64,000 nt of DNA from JADKCZ01 sp963786945 (GTDB lineage: Bacteria; Myxococcota; Myxococcia; Myxococcales; Anaeromyxobacteraceae): positions 248,001 to 312,000 of the forward strand of contig CAWBAO010000004.1 of assembly GCA_963786945.1 (NCBI GenBank), in the 5' to 3' direction. A program made the translations under genes and the position numbers. The notes beneath the pieces are model-generated. The model was not told where the DNA came from, searched no databases, and saw nothing but the letters and a program-made list of their open reading frames with translations. Position 1 is the stretch's first letter. Each line of letters opens with the position of its first letter. Shown here one piece after another: positions 18,144 to 25,867 of this stretch.

Positions 18144-19486
18144 GGCCCGGCCACCGGCACCGCCGCCATCGCCACGGGCGGTTCTTCTGGCGGGTCTACC
18201 TGAATGGCCTGCTGCTGCTGGGGCTGGTGGCCGTCGCCGTGGCGGTGGCCGGCGCGGCGGTCGGGCCGCACGGCCCGGGCCTGCGCCCGGAGCGGATCGC
18301 CGAGTTCGCGGCGGTGCAGACCGCCGAGGCGCTCCACGACCCGGCCCGGCTGGGCGAGATCCTCCGCCGCGCGCACGAGGCCTTCGGCGTCGAGGTGGCG
18401 GTCTTCGACGGCGAGCGGCTGGTGGCCAGCAACGTCGACCCGCCGCCGCCACCGCTCTCCGACCGCGAGCGCGCCCGGCTCACCTCGGGCGCGGCCTTCC
18501 GCGTCCCGGGACGGAGCGGGTCCTGGGCCGCTCCCCTCCAGGGCGCGCCCGGGGCCTACGCGGTGCTGTCCGGTGGCTGGCGGCCCTTCCAGGTGGCGCG
18601 GGTGGCGGTGGTGGTCGGGGCGGTCCTGCTGGCCCTGGCCATCGCCTCGGTCCCGCTGGCCCGGGCCATCACCGCGCCCATCGAGCGGCTCACCGCGGCG
18701 GCGCGCCGCCTCGGCGAGGGGGACCTCTCGGCCCGCGCCGGCCTGGGCGGGCGCGGCGAGGTGGGCGACCTGGGCCGGGCCTTCGACGAGATGGCGGGGC
18801 GGCTGGAGCGGCTGGTCCGCGCCGAGCGCGAGCTGCTCGCCAACGTCTCGCACGAGCTGCGGACGCCGCTGGCGCGCATCCGGGTGGCGCTGGAGCTGGC
18901 GGCCGAAGGGGACCAGGAGCGCGCCCGACGCGCCCTCCAGGAGATCGGCACCGACCTCGACGAGCTGGAGCGCATGGTGGAGGACGTCCTCGCCGCCGCC
19001 CGGCTCGACCAGGGGATCGGGGAGCTGCGTCTCCGGCGCGAGCCGGTGGATCTCGCGGCGCTGCTCGCGGAGGCCGCGGCCCGGTTCCGCGATCAGCGTC
19101 CCTCCCGGGCCGTCGAGGTCCGCGTCGAGGGGCTCGCCGGCCCGCTCCACGCCGATCCGCCGCTGCTGCGCCGCGCCGTGGACAACCTCCTCGACAACGC
19201 CGCCAAGTACTCCGGCGAGGAGTCGCCGGTGACGCTCTCGGCGCGGGGGAGCGGCGCCTCCGTCGAGATCGAGGTGCGCGACCGGGGGATCGGCATCGAC
19301 GGCGCCGACCTGCCGCGCCTCTTCACCCCCTTCTTCCGCACCGACCGGAGCCGCGCGCGCGGCACCGGCGGCGTGGGGCTGGGGCTGGCGCTGGTGAAGC
19401 GCATCGCCGAGGCCCACGGCGGCACGGTCGAGGTGGAGAGCGCCCCCGACCATGGCACCACCGTCCGCCTCCGCCTCCCGGCGTGA
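18140..19486 (+). CDS. Membrane sensor histidine kinase
   Basis: This 448-residue partner of the preceding regulator begins with a His/Arg-rich cytoplasmic stub (HRHRRHRHGR). It then has membrane segment 1 (about 19-42), a periplasmic sensor region (about 43-150) and membrane segment 2 (VVVGAVLLALAIASVPLA, about 155-172). A HAMP domain follows, then HisKA with H238 in ANVSHELRTPLARI. The ATPase domain shows DNLLDNAAKYS (N box), RDRGIGIDG (G1), FTPFFRTDRS (F) and GGVGLGLALV (G2), all intact. The GTG start overlaps the regulator stop. The His-rich N-terminus and Spy-like neighbours suggest metal or envelope stress as the signal, which is inference. Confidence 0.88.
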   Translation: MRPGHRHRRHRHGRFFWRVYLNGLLLLGLVAVAVAVAGAAVGPHGPGLRPERIAEFAAVQTAEALHDPARLGEILRRAHEAFGVEVAVFDGERLVASNVDPPPPPLSDRERARLTSGAAFRVPGRSGSWAAPLQGAPGAYAVLSGGWRPFQVARVAVVVGAVLLALAIASVPLARAITAPIERLTAAARRLGEGDLSARAGLGGRGEVGDLGRAFDEMAGRLERLVRAERELLANVSHELRTPLARIRVALELAAEGDQERARRALQEIGTDLDELERMVEDVLAAARLDQGIGELRLRREPVDLAALLAEAAARFRDQRPSRAVEVRVEGLAGPLHADPPLLRRAVDNLLDNAAKYSGEESPVTLSARGSGASVEIEVRDRGIGIDGADLPRLFTPFFRTDRSRARGTGGVGLGLALVKRIAEAHGGTVEVESAPDHGTTVRLRLPA

Positions 19487-19494
19487 GCGTCCCC

Positions 19495-20124
19495 TCAGTC
19501 CCCGAAGACCAGCTGGCTCGCCTGGCGCCAGGCCGGGCGCGCCAGGATCCGCTCCAGCCAGGCACGCACCACGGGAAACTGGGCGAGGTCGAGGCCGCCC
19601 TCGACGACCAGCCAGAGGTGCGGCGCGTAGGCGACGTCGGCCAGGGAGAACGCCCCCTCCAGCCACTCCCGGCCGGCCAGCGCGCTCTCCAGGACCGGCA
19701 GCCAGCGCGCCAGCTCGGCTCGCCCGGCCTCGGCGGCCCGGGAGTCGCCGCGGGTCTGCCAGAACTCCTGCACCCGCGGGTTGGTGGCGCGGAAGAGCGG
19801 CACGCAGGCGGGCGAGACGTGGGCGGCCTGGAAGAAGAGCCAGCGCTGCACCGAGGCGCGCCCCTGGATGGAGGCGGGGAGCAGGCCGGCGGCCGGCCAC
19901 TTCTCCGCCGCGTACCAGTTGATGGCGTTCGATTCCCAGAGCCGGAAGTCGCCGTCGACGAGCGCCGGGATCTTCCCCATGGGGTTGACCGCCAGGTAGT
20001 CGACGGTGAGGTTCTCGCCGCGCCGCGTGTCGACCAGCCGGGGGGTGAACGGGGCCCCCAGCTCGAGGAGCCCGAACACCGACCGCGCCGAGTTGCCGGA
20101 GACCCGACCGAAGAAGAGTTCCAT
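19495..20124 (-). CDS. Glutathione S-transferase family protein
   Basis: This 209-residue cytosolic enzyme has an N-terminal thioredoxin-like domain starting MELFFGRVSGNSARSV. The Ser at about residue 11-13 could activate glutathione. NPMGKIPALVDGDFRLWES gives the cis-Pro and the glutathione-gamma-glutamyl contact (ES). The C-terminal helical domain contains FSLADVAYAPHLW, with the conserved N-capping Asp. The ATG at 20122-20124 gives the full domain; no strong ribosome site is seen. It converges with the kinase gene, only 8 bp apart. Substrate unknown. Confidence 0.82.
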   Translation of the reverse strand: MELFFGRVSGNSARSVFGLLELGAPFTPRLVDTRRGENLTVDYLAVNPMGKIPALVDGDFRLWESNAINWYAAEKWPAAGLLPASIQGRASVQRWLFFQAAHVSPACVPLFRATNPRVQEFWQTRGDSRAAEAGRAELARWLPVLESALAGREWLEGAFSLADVAYAPHLWLVVEGGLDLAQFPVVRAWLERILARPAWRQASQLVFGD

Positions 20125-20241
20125 GACGGGAATCGTAGACCATCCGGGGGCGCCGAGGCGCGCAGCCTCCATCCGTGGAACCCGAAGGCCCGCGCGTGTC
20201 ATCGCCCGGGAGGCGTACCTTGGACGCGACGGAGGTGCGCC

Positions 20242-20694
20242 ATGCTCGTCAAGCACGCCATGACCCCCGGCGCCGAGACCATCGGCTCGGAGGAGACGCT
20301 CCAGGAGGCTGCCCGCCGGATGCGCATCCACGACGTCGGCTCCCTGGTGGTGCGCGACGTCGACGGCCGGCTGGCCGGGATGATCACCGACCGTGACATC
20401 GTCACGCGCGCTGCGGCCGAGGGGCTCGACCTGGCCCAGACCTCGGTGGCCTTCGCCACCTCCGGCGCCCTGATCAGCTGCGAGGAGGACGACACGCTCG
20501 AGGAGGCCGCACGCCTCATGGAGGAACACGCGGTCCGGCGCCTGGTGGTGCTCGGCCCGTATGAGGTCCCCACGGGCATCCTCTCCGTCGACGACCTGGC
20601 GCTGGTGAACCGGCTGCTGGCCGCCCGGGTGATCGAGCACGTCCGCGCCCCGGAGCGTCCCTCGGTGTGGGAGGAGCCGGCGACGCCGCATTGA
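20242..20694 (+). CDS. Two-CBS-domain protein
   Basis: This 150-residue protein is made almost entirely of a pair of CBS domains, which bind adenine nucleotides as an energy or ligand sensor. The first is VKHAMTPGAETIGSEETLQE to GMITDRDIVTRAAAEG, the second ALISCEEDDTLEEAARLMEE to GILSVDDLALVNRLL. GGAGG stands 6 bp before the ATG. It has no partner domain and no clear operon partner. Confidence 0.85.
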   Translation: MLVKHAMTPGAETIGSEETLQEAARRMRIHDVGSLVVRDVDGRLAGMITDRDIVTRAAAEGLDLAQTSVAFATSGALISCEEDDTLEEAARLMEEHAVRRLVVLGPYEVPTGILSVDDLALVNRLLAARVIEHVRAPERPSVWEEPATPH

Positions 20695-20786
20695 GCCCGG
20701 GGGGCGGATGGCACCCGCGGCGCCGCGGCGTTCCAGCAGGCGCCGGCCACCGTGCCTGGCGCGGCCCGGCCGACTAGGATGATCCC

Positions 20787-21023
20787 GTGGCCGGTCCCCT
20801 CTCCCAGCTCGGGAAGCTGCTCCTCGGCGGTGGGCTCGCGCTCGCCGCGGTGGGTGGGCTGCTCCTGCTCGCCGACCGGTTCCCCTGGCTGCGGCTCGGC
20901 CGGCTCCCCGGGGACATCTCGGTGGAACGGGAGGGCTTCAGCTTCTACGCCCCGCTGGCGACCTCGCTCCTGCTGTCCGCGGTGATCTCGCTCCTCGCCT
21001 GGCTCTTCTCGCGCCGGGGGTAG
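20787..21023 (+). CDS. DUF2905 small membrane protein
   Basis: This 78-residue protein has two membrane segments (LLLGGGLALAAVGGLLLLAD near 10-29 and ATSLLLSAVISLLAWLF near 57-73). Between them is LGRLPGDISVEREGFSFYAP, the conserved signature of the DUF2905 family. The GTG at 20787 is the only reasonable start. Function unknown. Confidence 0.8.
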   Translation: MAGPLSQLGKLLLGGGLALAAVGGLLLLADRFPWLRLGRLPGDISVEREGFSFYAPLATSLLLSAVISLLAWLFSRRG

Positions 21024-21053
21024 TGCCGGCACGCCGCCCACGCGACGACGGGC

Positions 21054-22664
21054 TCACATCTCGGGCGCCGCCGGTGCGGCCTTGGGCTCCGGCAGCTCGG
21101 CCAGCGTCGCCTCGGTGAGCAGCAGCACGCTGGCGACCGAGACGGCGTTCTCCAGGGCCAGCCGGACCACCTTGGTGGCGTCGATGATCCCCTCCTGCAC
21201 CAGGTCGACCCAGGTGCCGCGGGCGGCGTCGAAGCCCTGGGTGCCGGTCCCGGCCCGCATCCGCTGCACCACCACGGCCGCGTCGGCGCCGGAGTTCATC
21301 GCGATCTGCCGGGTGGGGACGGTCAGGGCGTGCGACAGGATGGTGAGCCCGGTCCGCTCGTCGCCGGTGCACCCCGCCGCCTCCTTCTCCAGGGCCTCGA
21401 TGGCCCGCAGCAGCACCAGGCCAGCGCCCGGGACGATGCCCTCCGCCACCGCCGCCTTGGTGGCGCTGATGGCGTCCTCGAAGGCCTCCTTGCGGCTCTT
21501 CAGCTCGGCCTCGGTGGGGGCGCCGACGTGGATCACCGCCACCCCGCCGGAGAGCTTCCCCAGCCGCTCCTGGAGCTTCTCCTTGTCGTAGTCGCTCTTG
21601 GCCTCGCGGATCTCGCGCCGCAGCTGCTCGGTGCGGTCGACGATGGCCCCGTGGTCGCCCTTGCCTCCGATGATGGTGGTGGTCTCCCGGGCCACCACCA
21701 CGCGCCGGGCGCTCCCCAGCTCGGCCAGGCCGAGGGTCTCCAGCTTGACCCCCAGCTGCTCCGAGACCACCCGCCCGCCGGTGAGGATGGCCAGGTCCTC
21801 CAGCAGGTCGCGGCGCCGGTCGCCGAAGCCCGGCGCCTTGACGGCCGCGCAGGCCAGCGTGGCCCGCAGCTTGTTGACCACCAGGGTGGCCAGCACGTCC
21901 CCCTCCACCTCCTCGGCGACGATGAGCAGCGGGCGGCCGGTCTTGAGGACCTCCTCGAGGATGGGGACGACGTCCTTCATGGCCGCCACGCGGCGGTCGG
22001 TGAGCAGGACGAAGGCGTCCTCCAGCACGCACTCCATCCGGTCGGGGTTGGTGACGAAGTAGGGGGAGAGGTAGCCGCGGTCGAACTGCATCCCCTCCAC
22101 CACCTCCAGGGTGGTCTCGGTCCCCTTGGCCTCCTCGACCGAGATGACCCCCTCCCCGCCCACCCGCTCCACGGCGTCGGCCACCAGGTCGCCCATGGTG
22201 GCGTCGTTGTGGGCCGAGATGGTGGCGACCTGCGCCTTCTCCTTGCGGCTCCCCACCGGCCGCGACTGGGCCTTGAGGCTGGCCACCGCCACGTGGGCGC
22301 CGCGGTCGAGGCCGCGCTTCAGGTCGATGGCGCTGGCGCCGGCCGCCACGTTCTTCAGCCCCTCGGCGTAGATGGCGTGGGCCAGCAGCGTGGAGGTGGT
22401 GGTGCCGTCGCCCACCGTCTGCCCGGTCCGCTCCGCCGCCTGGCGCATCATGCGGGCCCCCAGGTTCTCGGTCGGGTCGTCGAGCTCCATCTCCTTGGCG
22501 ATGGTCACGCCGTCGTTGCAGACGATGGGCTCCCCCCAGCGCTTGTCGATGAGGACGCACTTCGACTTCGGCCCCAGGGTGACGCGCACGGCGTTGGCCA
22601 GCTTGGTGGCGCCGCGCAACACGGCATCGCGCGCCTCGTCTGCGAAGAGCAGTTGGCGTCTCAT
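21054..22664 (-). CDS. groEL: 60-kDa chaperonin GroEL (orphan copy)
   Basis: This 536-residue group I chaperonin has equatorial, intermediate and apical domains in the normal order. Seen are VRVTLGPKSKCVLIDK, NDGVTIAKEMELDDP, GDGTTTSTLLAHAIY (ATP-binding Asp), GMQFDRGYLSPYFVTN, VKAPGFGDRRRD and EGIVPGAGLVLL. Compared with housekeeping GroEL it lacks the GGM-rich tail, ending in PKAAPAAPEM. No groES lies beside it on either side. Myxobacteria are known to carry more than one GroEL, so this is probably a secondary copy with selected clients that uses a groES from elsewhere. The start fits family alignment, though no good ribosome site precedes it. Confidence 0.93.
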   Translation of the reverse strand: MRRQLLFADEARDAVLRGATKLANAVRVTLGPKSKCVLIDKRWGEPIVCNDGVTIAKEMELDDPTENLGARMMRQAAERTGQTVGDGTTTSTLLAHAIYAEGLKNVAAGASAIDLKRGLDRGAHVAVASLKAQSRPVGSRKEKAQVATISAHNDATMGDLVADAVERVGGEGVISVEEAKGTETTLEVVEGMQFDRGYLSPYFVTNPDRMECVLEDAFVLLTDRRVAAMKDVVPILEEVLKTGRPLLIVAEEVEGDVLATLVVNKLRATLACAAVKAPGFGDRRRDLLEDLAILTGGRVVSEQLGVKLETLGLAELGSARRVVVARETTTIIGGKGDHGAIVDRTEQLRREIREAKSDYDKEKLQERLGKLSGGVAVIHVGAPTEAELKSRKEAFEDAISATKAAVAEGIVPGAGLVLLRAIEALEKEAAGCTGDERTGLTILSHALTVPTRQIAMNSGADAAVVVQRMRAGTGTQGFDAARGTWVDLVQEGIIDATKVVRLALENAVSVASVLLLTEATLAELPEPKAAPAAPEM

Positions 22665-22744
22665 GGAGGAAGCTTGGGCCGCCCCGCGGACGGCAGCGGG
22701 GAGAAGGCGGGGTCGAGCCTTGGCGTCGGACCGGGCCGCGCGCG

Positions 22745-23191
22745 TCAGCGTGCCGCACCGGGCCCTGCGGCACCGGTGCCTCCCCGTCCGCGGGCCGCCC
22801 GGAGCCTCCACCCCCAGGTGGCGATGGCCACCCAGGCGGCGGTGCGGAAGAGCAGCGCCCACGCCGTCCGCGCCTCGAAGGCACCGCCGGCCAGCACGTG
22901 GGCGCCGAAGCCCAGCGCGAGGAGCCCGGTGAAGGCCGCGATGGCGGCGGCCAGCGTCACCGCCCCGCGGCGTCCCCGGGCCAGCCCCACCCCGGCCGCG
23001 AGGTAGGCGAATCCCGCCAGGAAGTTGCCCCAGAGCACGAAGGGGACGACCTGGCCGGCCGCCGACCGGACCTCCTCGGGCCCGAAGAGCACCCGCCCCC
23101 CGGCCCAGAGGGTGGCCAGCCCGAAGACCAGCGCCACGGCCCCGAGGGCCCGCGCCGCCCGGGGAGACCGGCCCGCCCGCCGCCCCCACAT
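22745..23191 (-). CDS. Small four-helix membrane protein
   Basis: This 148-residue hydrophobic protein has four predicted membrane helices (GAVALVFGLATLWAGG, VVPFVLWGNFLAGFAYLAAG, VTLAAAIAAFTGLLALGFGA and WALLFRTAAWVAIATWGW). No family is recognised. An ATG at 23218 is in frame but falls inside the TetR-type operator, so ATG 23191 is preferred. It is divergent from a hemerythrin gene, and the operator at 23202-23215 lies 11 bp upstream of its start, so it is probably under the same repressor. Confidence 0.6.
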   Translation of the reverse strand: MWGRRAGRSPRAARALGAVALVFGLATLWAGGRVLFGPEEVRSAAGQVVPFVLWGNFLAGFAYLAAGVGLARGRRGAVTLAAAIAAFTGLLALGFGAHVLAGGAFEARTAWALLFRTAAWVAIATWGWRLRAARGRGGTGAAGPGAAR

Positions 23192-23196
23192 CTGGC

Positions 23197-23234
23197 TTGC
23201 TAGTGAGCATTCACTCACTTAATACAGACCGGCA
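23197..23234 (+). promoter_or_regulatory. Sigma70-type promoter with TetR-type operator filling the spacer
   Basis: TTGCTA (23197-23202), 17 bases, then TAATAC (23220-23225) make a good promoter. The spacer holds the palindrome AGTGAGCATTCACT (23202-23215, arms AGTGA/TCACT). It closely matches the promoter of the TetR gene at 24908-24936. An ATG lies 9 bases after the -10 element, so the transcript may be almost leaderless. Confidence 0.7.
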
Positions 23235-23305
23235 TGGTCGCCCGCAAGCCCGCGGACGCCGCCACCGAGTGCGGGCTCCCACCCGCGAGCGCCCTGGAGG
23301 TCTGC

Positions 23306-23815
23306 ATGCCCGGCCCCATCACCCGCTACCTCACCGACGACCACGACCGCCTCGACGCGCTGCTGCGCCGCGCCCTGGCCCGGCCCGGCGAGGTGGACCG
23401 CGAGCCCTTCGATGCCTTCCGGGCCGGGCTGCTCCGCCACATCGGCCTGGAGGAGAAGATCCTGCTCCCGGCGGCGCGCCTGGCCCGCGGCGGGGAGCCG
23501 CTCCCGCTGGCGCGCCGGCTGCGGATCGACCACGGCGCCATCACCTCGCTCCTCGTGCCGACGCCCACGGCGACCATCGGCGCGGAGCTCCGCACCATCC
23601 TGGAGCCGCACAACGTGGTGGAGGAGGAGCCCGGGGGGCTCTACGAGACCTGCGACGCGCTCCTCGCCAATCAGGCCACGGAGCTGGTCGCCCGGATGGA
23701 GGCCTGCCCGGCTCCGAAGCTGAACCGCTACCAGGACGGCCCCCACGTCCACCGCACCGCCGCCAGCGCCCTCGCCTCGTCGGCGCGGCAGTTCGACCGC
23801 AAGCCGCCGTTCTGA
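23306..23815 (+). CDS. Hemerythrin-domain protein
   Basis: This 169-residue four-helix hemerythrin-like protein binds a di-iron centre that can sense or carry oxygen or nitric oxide. Metal-ligand-type residues are seen in YLTDDHDRLDALL, LRHIGLEEKIL, RIDHGAITSLL and LEPHNVVEEEPG. ATG 23306 has GGAGG five bases upstream. The promoter geometry also allows a leaderless start at 23234, which would add 24 residues beginning MVARKPAD, like the TetR N-terminus. It belongs to a cluster with a second hemerythrin-domain gene and a TetR regulator carrying the same operator. Confidence 0.85.
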   Translation: MPGPITRYLTDDHDRLDALLRRALARPGEVDREPFDAFRAGLLRHIGLEEKILLPAARLARGGEPLPLARRLRIDHGAITSLLVPTPTATIGAELRTILEPHNVVEEEPGGLYETCDALLANQATELVARMEACPAPKLNRYQDGPHVHRTAASALASSARQFDRKPPF

Positions 23816-23829
23816 AAGGAGCAGATCCC

Positions 23830-24286
23830 ATGCCACTGTCGCTCGAGGAGATCGTCGCCGACTACCAGGCCGGCGCCACGGTCGCACCAGAACGGGAAGA
23901 GGCTGGCCGACGGGGCACGAGCCCGATGGGACGCCGTCCAGGCCCAGGCCGCCGGCCAGCTCGGCACCGTGCTGCTCCGGGACTCGGCCCGCCGCCAGTG
24001 GGGCGTGGACGTCCGGCGCGACGGCCGCGGCCGCTACCTCCAGCTCCGCCCCATCGGCATCGACATCGAGCGCTTCCGTGCCAGCGCCGACGGCCACCGG
24101 CCAGCCGACTGGCTCCCCATCGCGCCCCTCGACTGGACGGCCTTCGCGCTGGTGGCCGTGGGTCCCCGCGGCCCCGAAGGCCAGGACGAGGACGAAGAGC
24201 TGGCCGTCCAGGTCCGGCGCCTGCTCGACCGCATGGTCCGCGAGGCGCAGCACCGGGGGTTGGCCTTCGACGAGGACGAGGACTAG
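23830..24286 (+). pseudogene. Conserved hypothetical protein, single frameshift
   Basis: The product starts MPLSLEEIVADYQAGATVA, 14 bp after the hemerythrin stop, with AAAGGAG upstream. Near 23885 a one-base shift is needed. The other frame then continues QNGKRLADGARARWDAVQAQ and runs to VREAQHRGLAFDEDED with a stop at 24284-24286. Together they would make about 150 residues with an acidic tail. Codon use is normal on both sides, so the shift may be a base-calling error. It converges with the second hemerythrin gene and their stop codons overlap. No family recognised. Confidence 0.5.
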
Positions 24287-24852
24287 GACGAGGGGGCCGC
24301 CGCGCCTCCGGCGGCGACCACCCCACGGCGCAGCCGCAGCTCCCTCACGATGGCGGCGTCGGCCGCCCCGTCGAGGAGCCGGCGGACCGCGGGGAAGACG
24401 ACCTCCTCCTCGCGGCCCAGGTGCACGACGAAGTGGCGCTCCAGCTCGCCGGTGGCCCCGGCCAGGCTCCCGGCCAGGTGGGCCAGCCGGCCCGGATCGC
24501 CGGCCACCTCGGCACAGGCGCCGACCAGCACGCCCAGCGGGGCCTGGTGCTCGGCGTGCTCACGGACCATGGCGTCGAGGGCGTCGTCGAGGGCCGGCTC
24601 CCGCCCCCTCAGGCGGGGGACGATCGAGTCCTCCTCGTCCCGGGCGTGCAGCGGCAGGGCCTGCGTGAAGTACCGGTGGACCCGCAGGGCCGCGTCGGCC
24701 AGCGCCTCCGGGGTCTCCTCCCTGGCCTCGGCGAGGCGCCGTGCCAGGGCCAGGAACGACCGGATCCGCCCGTGGCACTCGAGGAGCAGCTCGACGGCAT
24801 CGCCGGGCGCTGGGGGCTTCCCCAGCCCGATGAGGGTGGTCCCGGAGGCCAT
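24283..24852 (-). CDS. Hemerythrin-domain protein
   Basis: This 189-residue HHE-type four-helix protein shows ligand-like residues in LLLECHGRIRSFLALA, ALPLHARDEEDSIVP, MVREHAEHQAPLG and LERHFVVHLGREEEVVFP. It begins about 90 bp from the TetR gene and is read away from it. The operator at 24913-24926 lies in that gap. Together with the hemerythrin gene at 23306 it suggests a response to oxygen, nitric oxide or iron, which is inferred from the domain. Confidence 0.85.
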   Translation of the reverse strand: MASGTTLIGLGKPPAPGDAVELLLECHGRIRSFLALARRLAEAREETPEALADAALRVHRYFTQALPLHARDEEDSIVPRLRGREPALDDALDAMVREHAEHQAPLGVLVGACAEVAGDPGRLAHLAGSLAGATGELERHFVVHLGREEEVVFPAVRRLLDGAADAAIVRELRLRRGVVAAGGAAAPSS

Positions 24853-24907
24853 GGCGTCGTCCCCTTCGCGGCACCGGCGGCCCGCGGCGACACGGGCGGC
24901 CTGCCAG

Positions 24908-24936
24908 TTGCTAGTGAGTGCTCACTCACATATATT
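24908..24936 (+). promoter_or_regulatory. TetR autoregulatory promoter with operator in the spacer
   Basis: TTGCTA (24908-24913), a 17-base spacer and TATATT (24931-24936) form a strong promoter. The perfect palindrome AGTGAG-TG-CTCACT (24913-24926) fills most of the spacer. The ATG of the TetR gene follows 8 bases after the -10 element, so the mRNA is probably leaderless. The same arrangement occurs at 23197-23225. Confidence 0.75.
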
Positions 24937-24943
24937 GAGGCCC

Positions 24944-25585
24944 ATGACCCCGCGCAAGCCCGCCGACTCGAGACGGCGCGAGATCGCCGACGCCGCCCTG
25001 AAGGTGATCGCCGAGCGCGGTCTGGCCCGCTTCACCTCGCTGGCCATCGCCCGGGAGGTGGGGGTCAGCGACGCCGCCCTCTTCCGCCACTTCGCCTCCA
25101 AGCAGGCCATCGTGCTCGCGGTCATCGACCGGGTGGAGGAGATCCTCTTCGCCGGCTTCCCCCCGGCCGACCCGGACCCCATCGACCGGCTGGGCGCCTT
25201 CTTCACCCGGCGCATCGCGGTGATCCGGGAACACCCGGGCGTGGCCCGCCTGCTCGGCTCGGAGCAGCTCTCCCAGGCGGCGCCGCCCCGGGGCGTGGCC
25301 CGCGTGGCCGAGTTCCGCCTTCGCTCGCAGTCCTTCGTCCGCGCCTGCCTCGTCGAGGCCCACCGGCGCGGCCAGCTCGCCGAGGGCGTCGGCCCCGAGG
25401 AGGCCACGGTGCTGGTGCTCGGGGCGCTGCTGGCGCTGGCGCACGCGCCGCCCCCTGGCCTCCCCGCACGGGTCCAGCTGCCGGAGCGGGTCTGGACGGT
25501 GCTGGAGGGCGTGCTCCGGAGGACGAGGCGATCCGCGCGCGGCGCGCCACACCTCCGGACCGCGGCGGCCAGCTCCGATCGATGA
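24944..25585 (+). CDS. TetR-family transcriptional regulator
   Basis: This 213-residue repressor has the N-terminal TetR helix-turn-helix IADAALKVIAERGLARF, then TSLAIAREVGVSDAALFRHF and ASKQAIVLAVIDR. The C-terminal helical ligand-binding half includes RRIAVIREHPGVARLL. The ATG at 24944 lies 8 bases from a -10 box and has no ribosome site, consistent with leaderless translation. Its own promoter and that of the 23.2-kb cluster share an operator, so it probably represses itself and the two hemerythrin genes with their neighbours. Effector unknown. Confidence 0.88.
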   Translation: MTPRKPADSRRREIADAALKVIAERGLARFTSLAIAREVGVSDAALFRHFASKQAIVLAVIDRVEEILFAGFPPADPDPIDRLGAFFTRRIAVIREHPGVARLLGSEQLSQAAPPRGVARVAEFRLRSQSFVRACLVEAHRRGQLAEGVGPEEATVLVLGALLALAHAPPPGLPARVQLPERVWTVLEGVLRRTRRSARGAPHLRTAAASSDR

Positions 25586-25867
25586 GGCCTGTCCTCCGGA
25601 ACCGTCCATCGCGGCGAGGCCACGCCGCCTCCGTCCCACGACCATGGCAAGGCCGCACCGGGCGAGCCACCCGGTCACGGCCGGCACCAGTGACGAGGTG
25701 ATGGAGGCCCACCTCCCCGCACCTCCGCGCCGAGAGGCACACACGCGTCATCGGGGGCTCCATCCCCCGTGGTGCTTGGCAACACGGCCCTGCCGCACTA
25801 CACCCACCCCTGTTGCCTACAGCGTCGGGTGCCCGGATCGCATCCCGGCCTCGACAGGAGAATCCCC

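Noticed and set aside
23216..23218. ATG at 23218 as the start of the four-helix membrane protein
   Set aside because: It lies inside the operator palindrome and adds an unlikely MSECSLASQ leader; ATG 23191 fits better.
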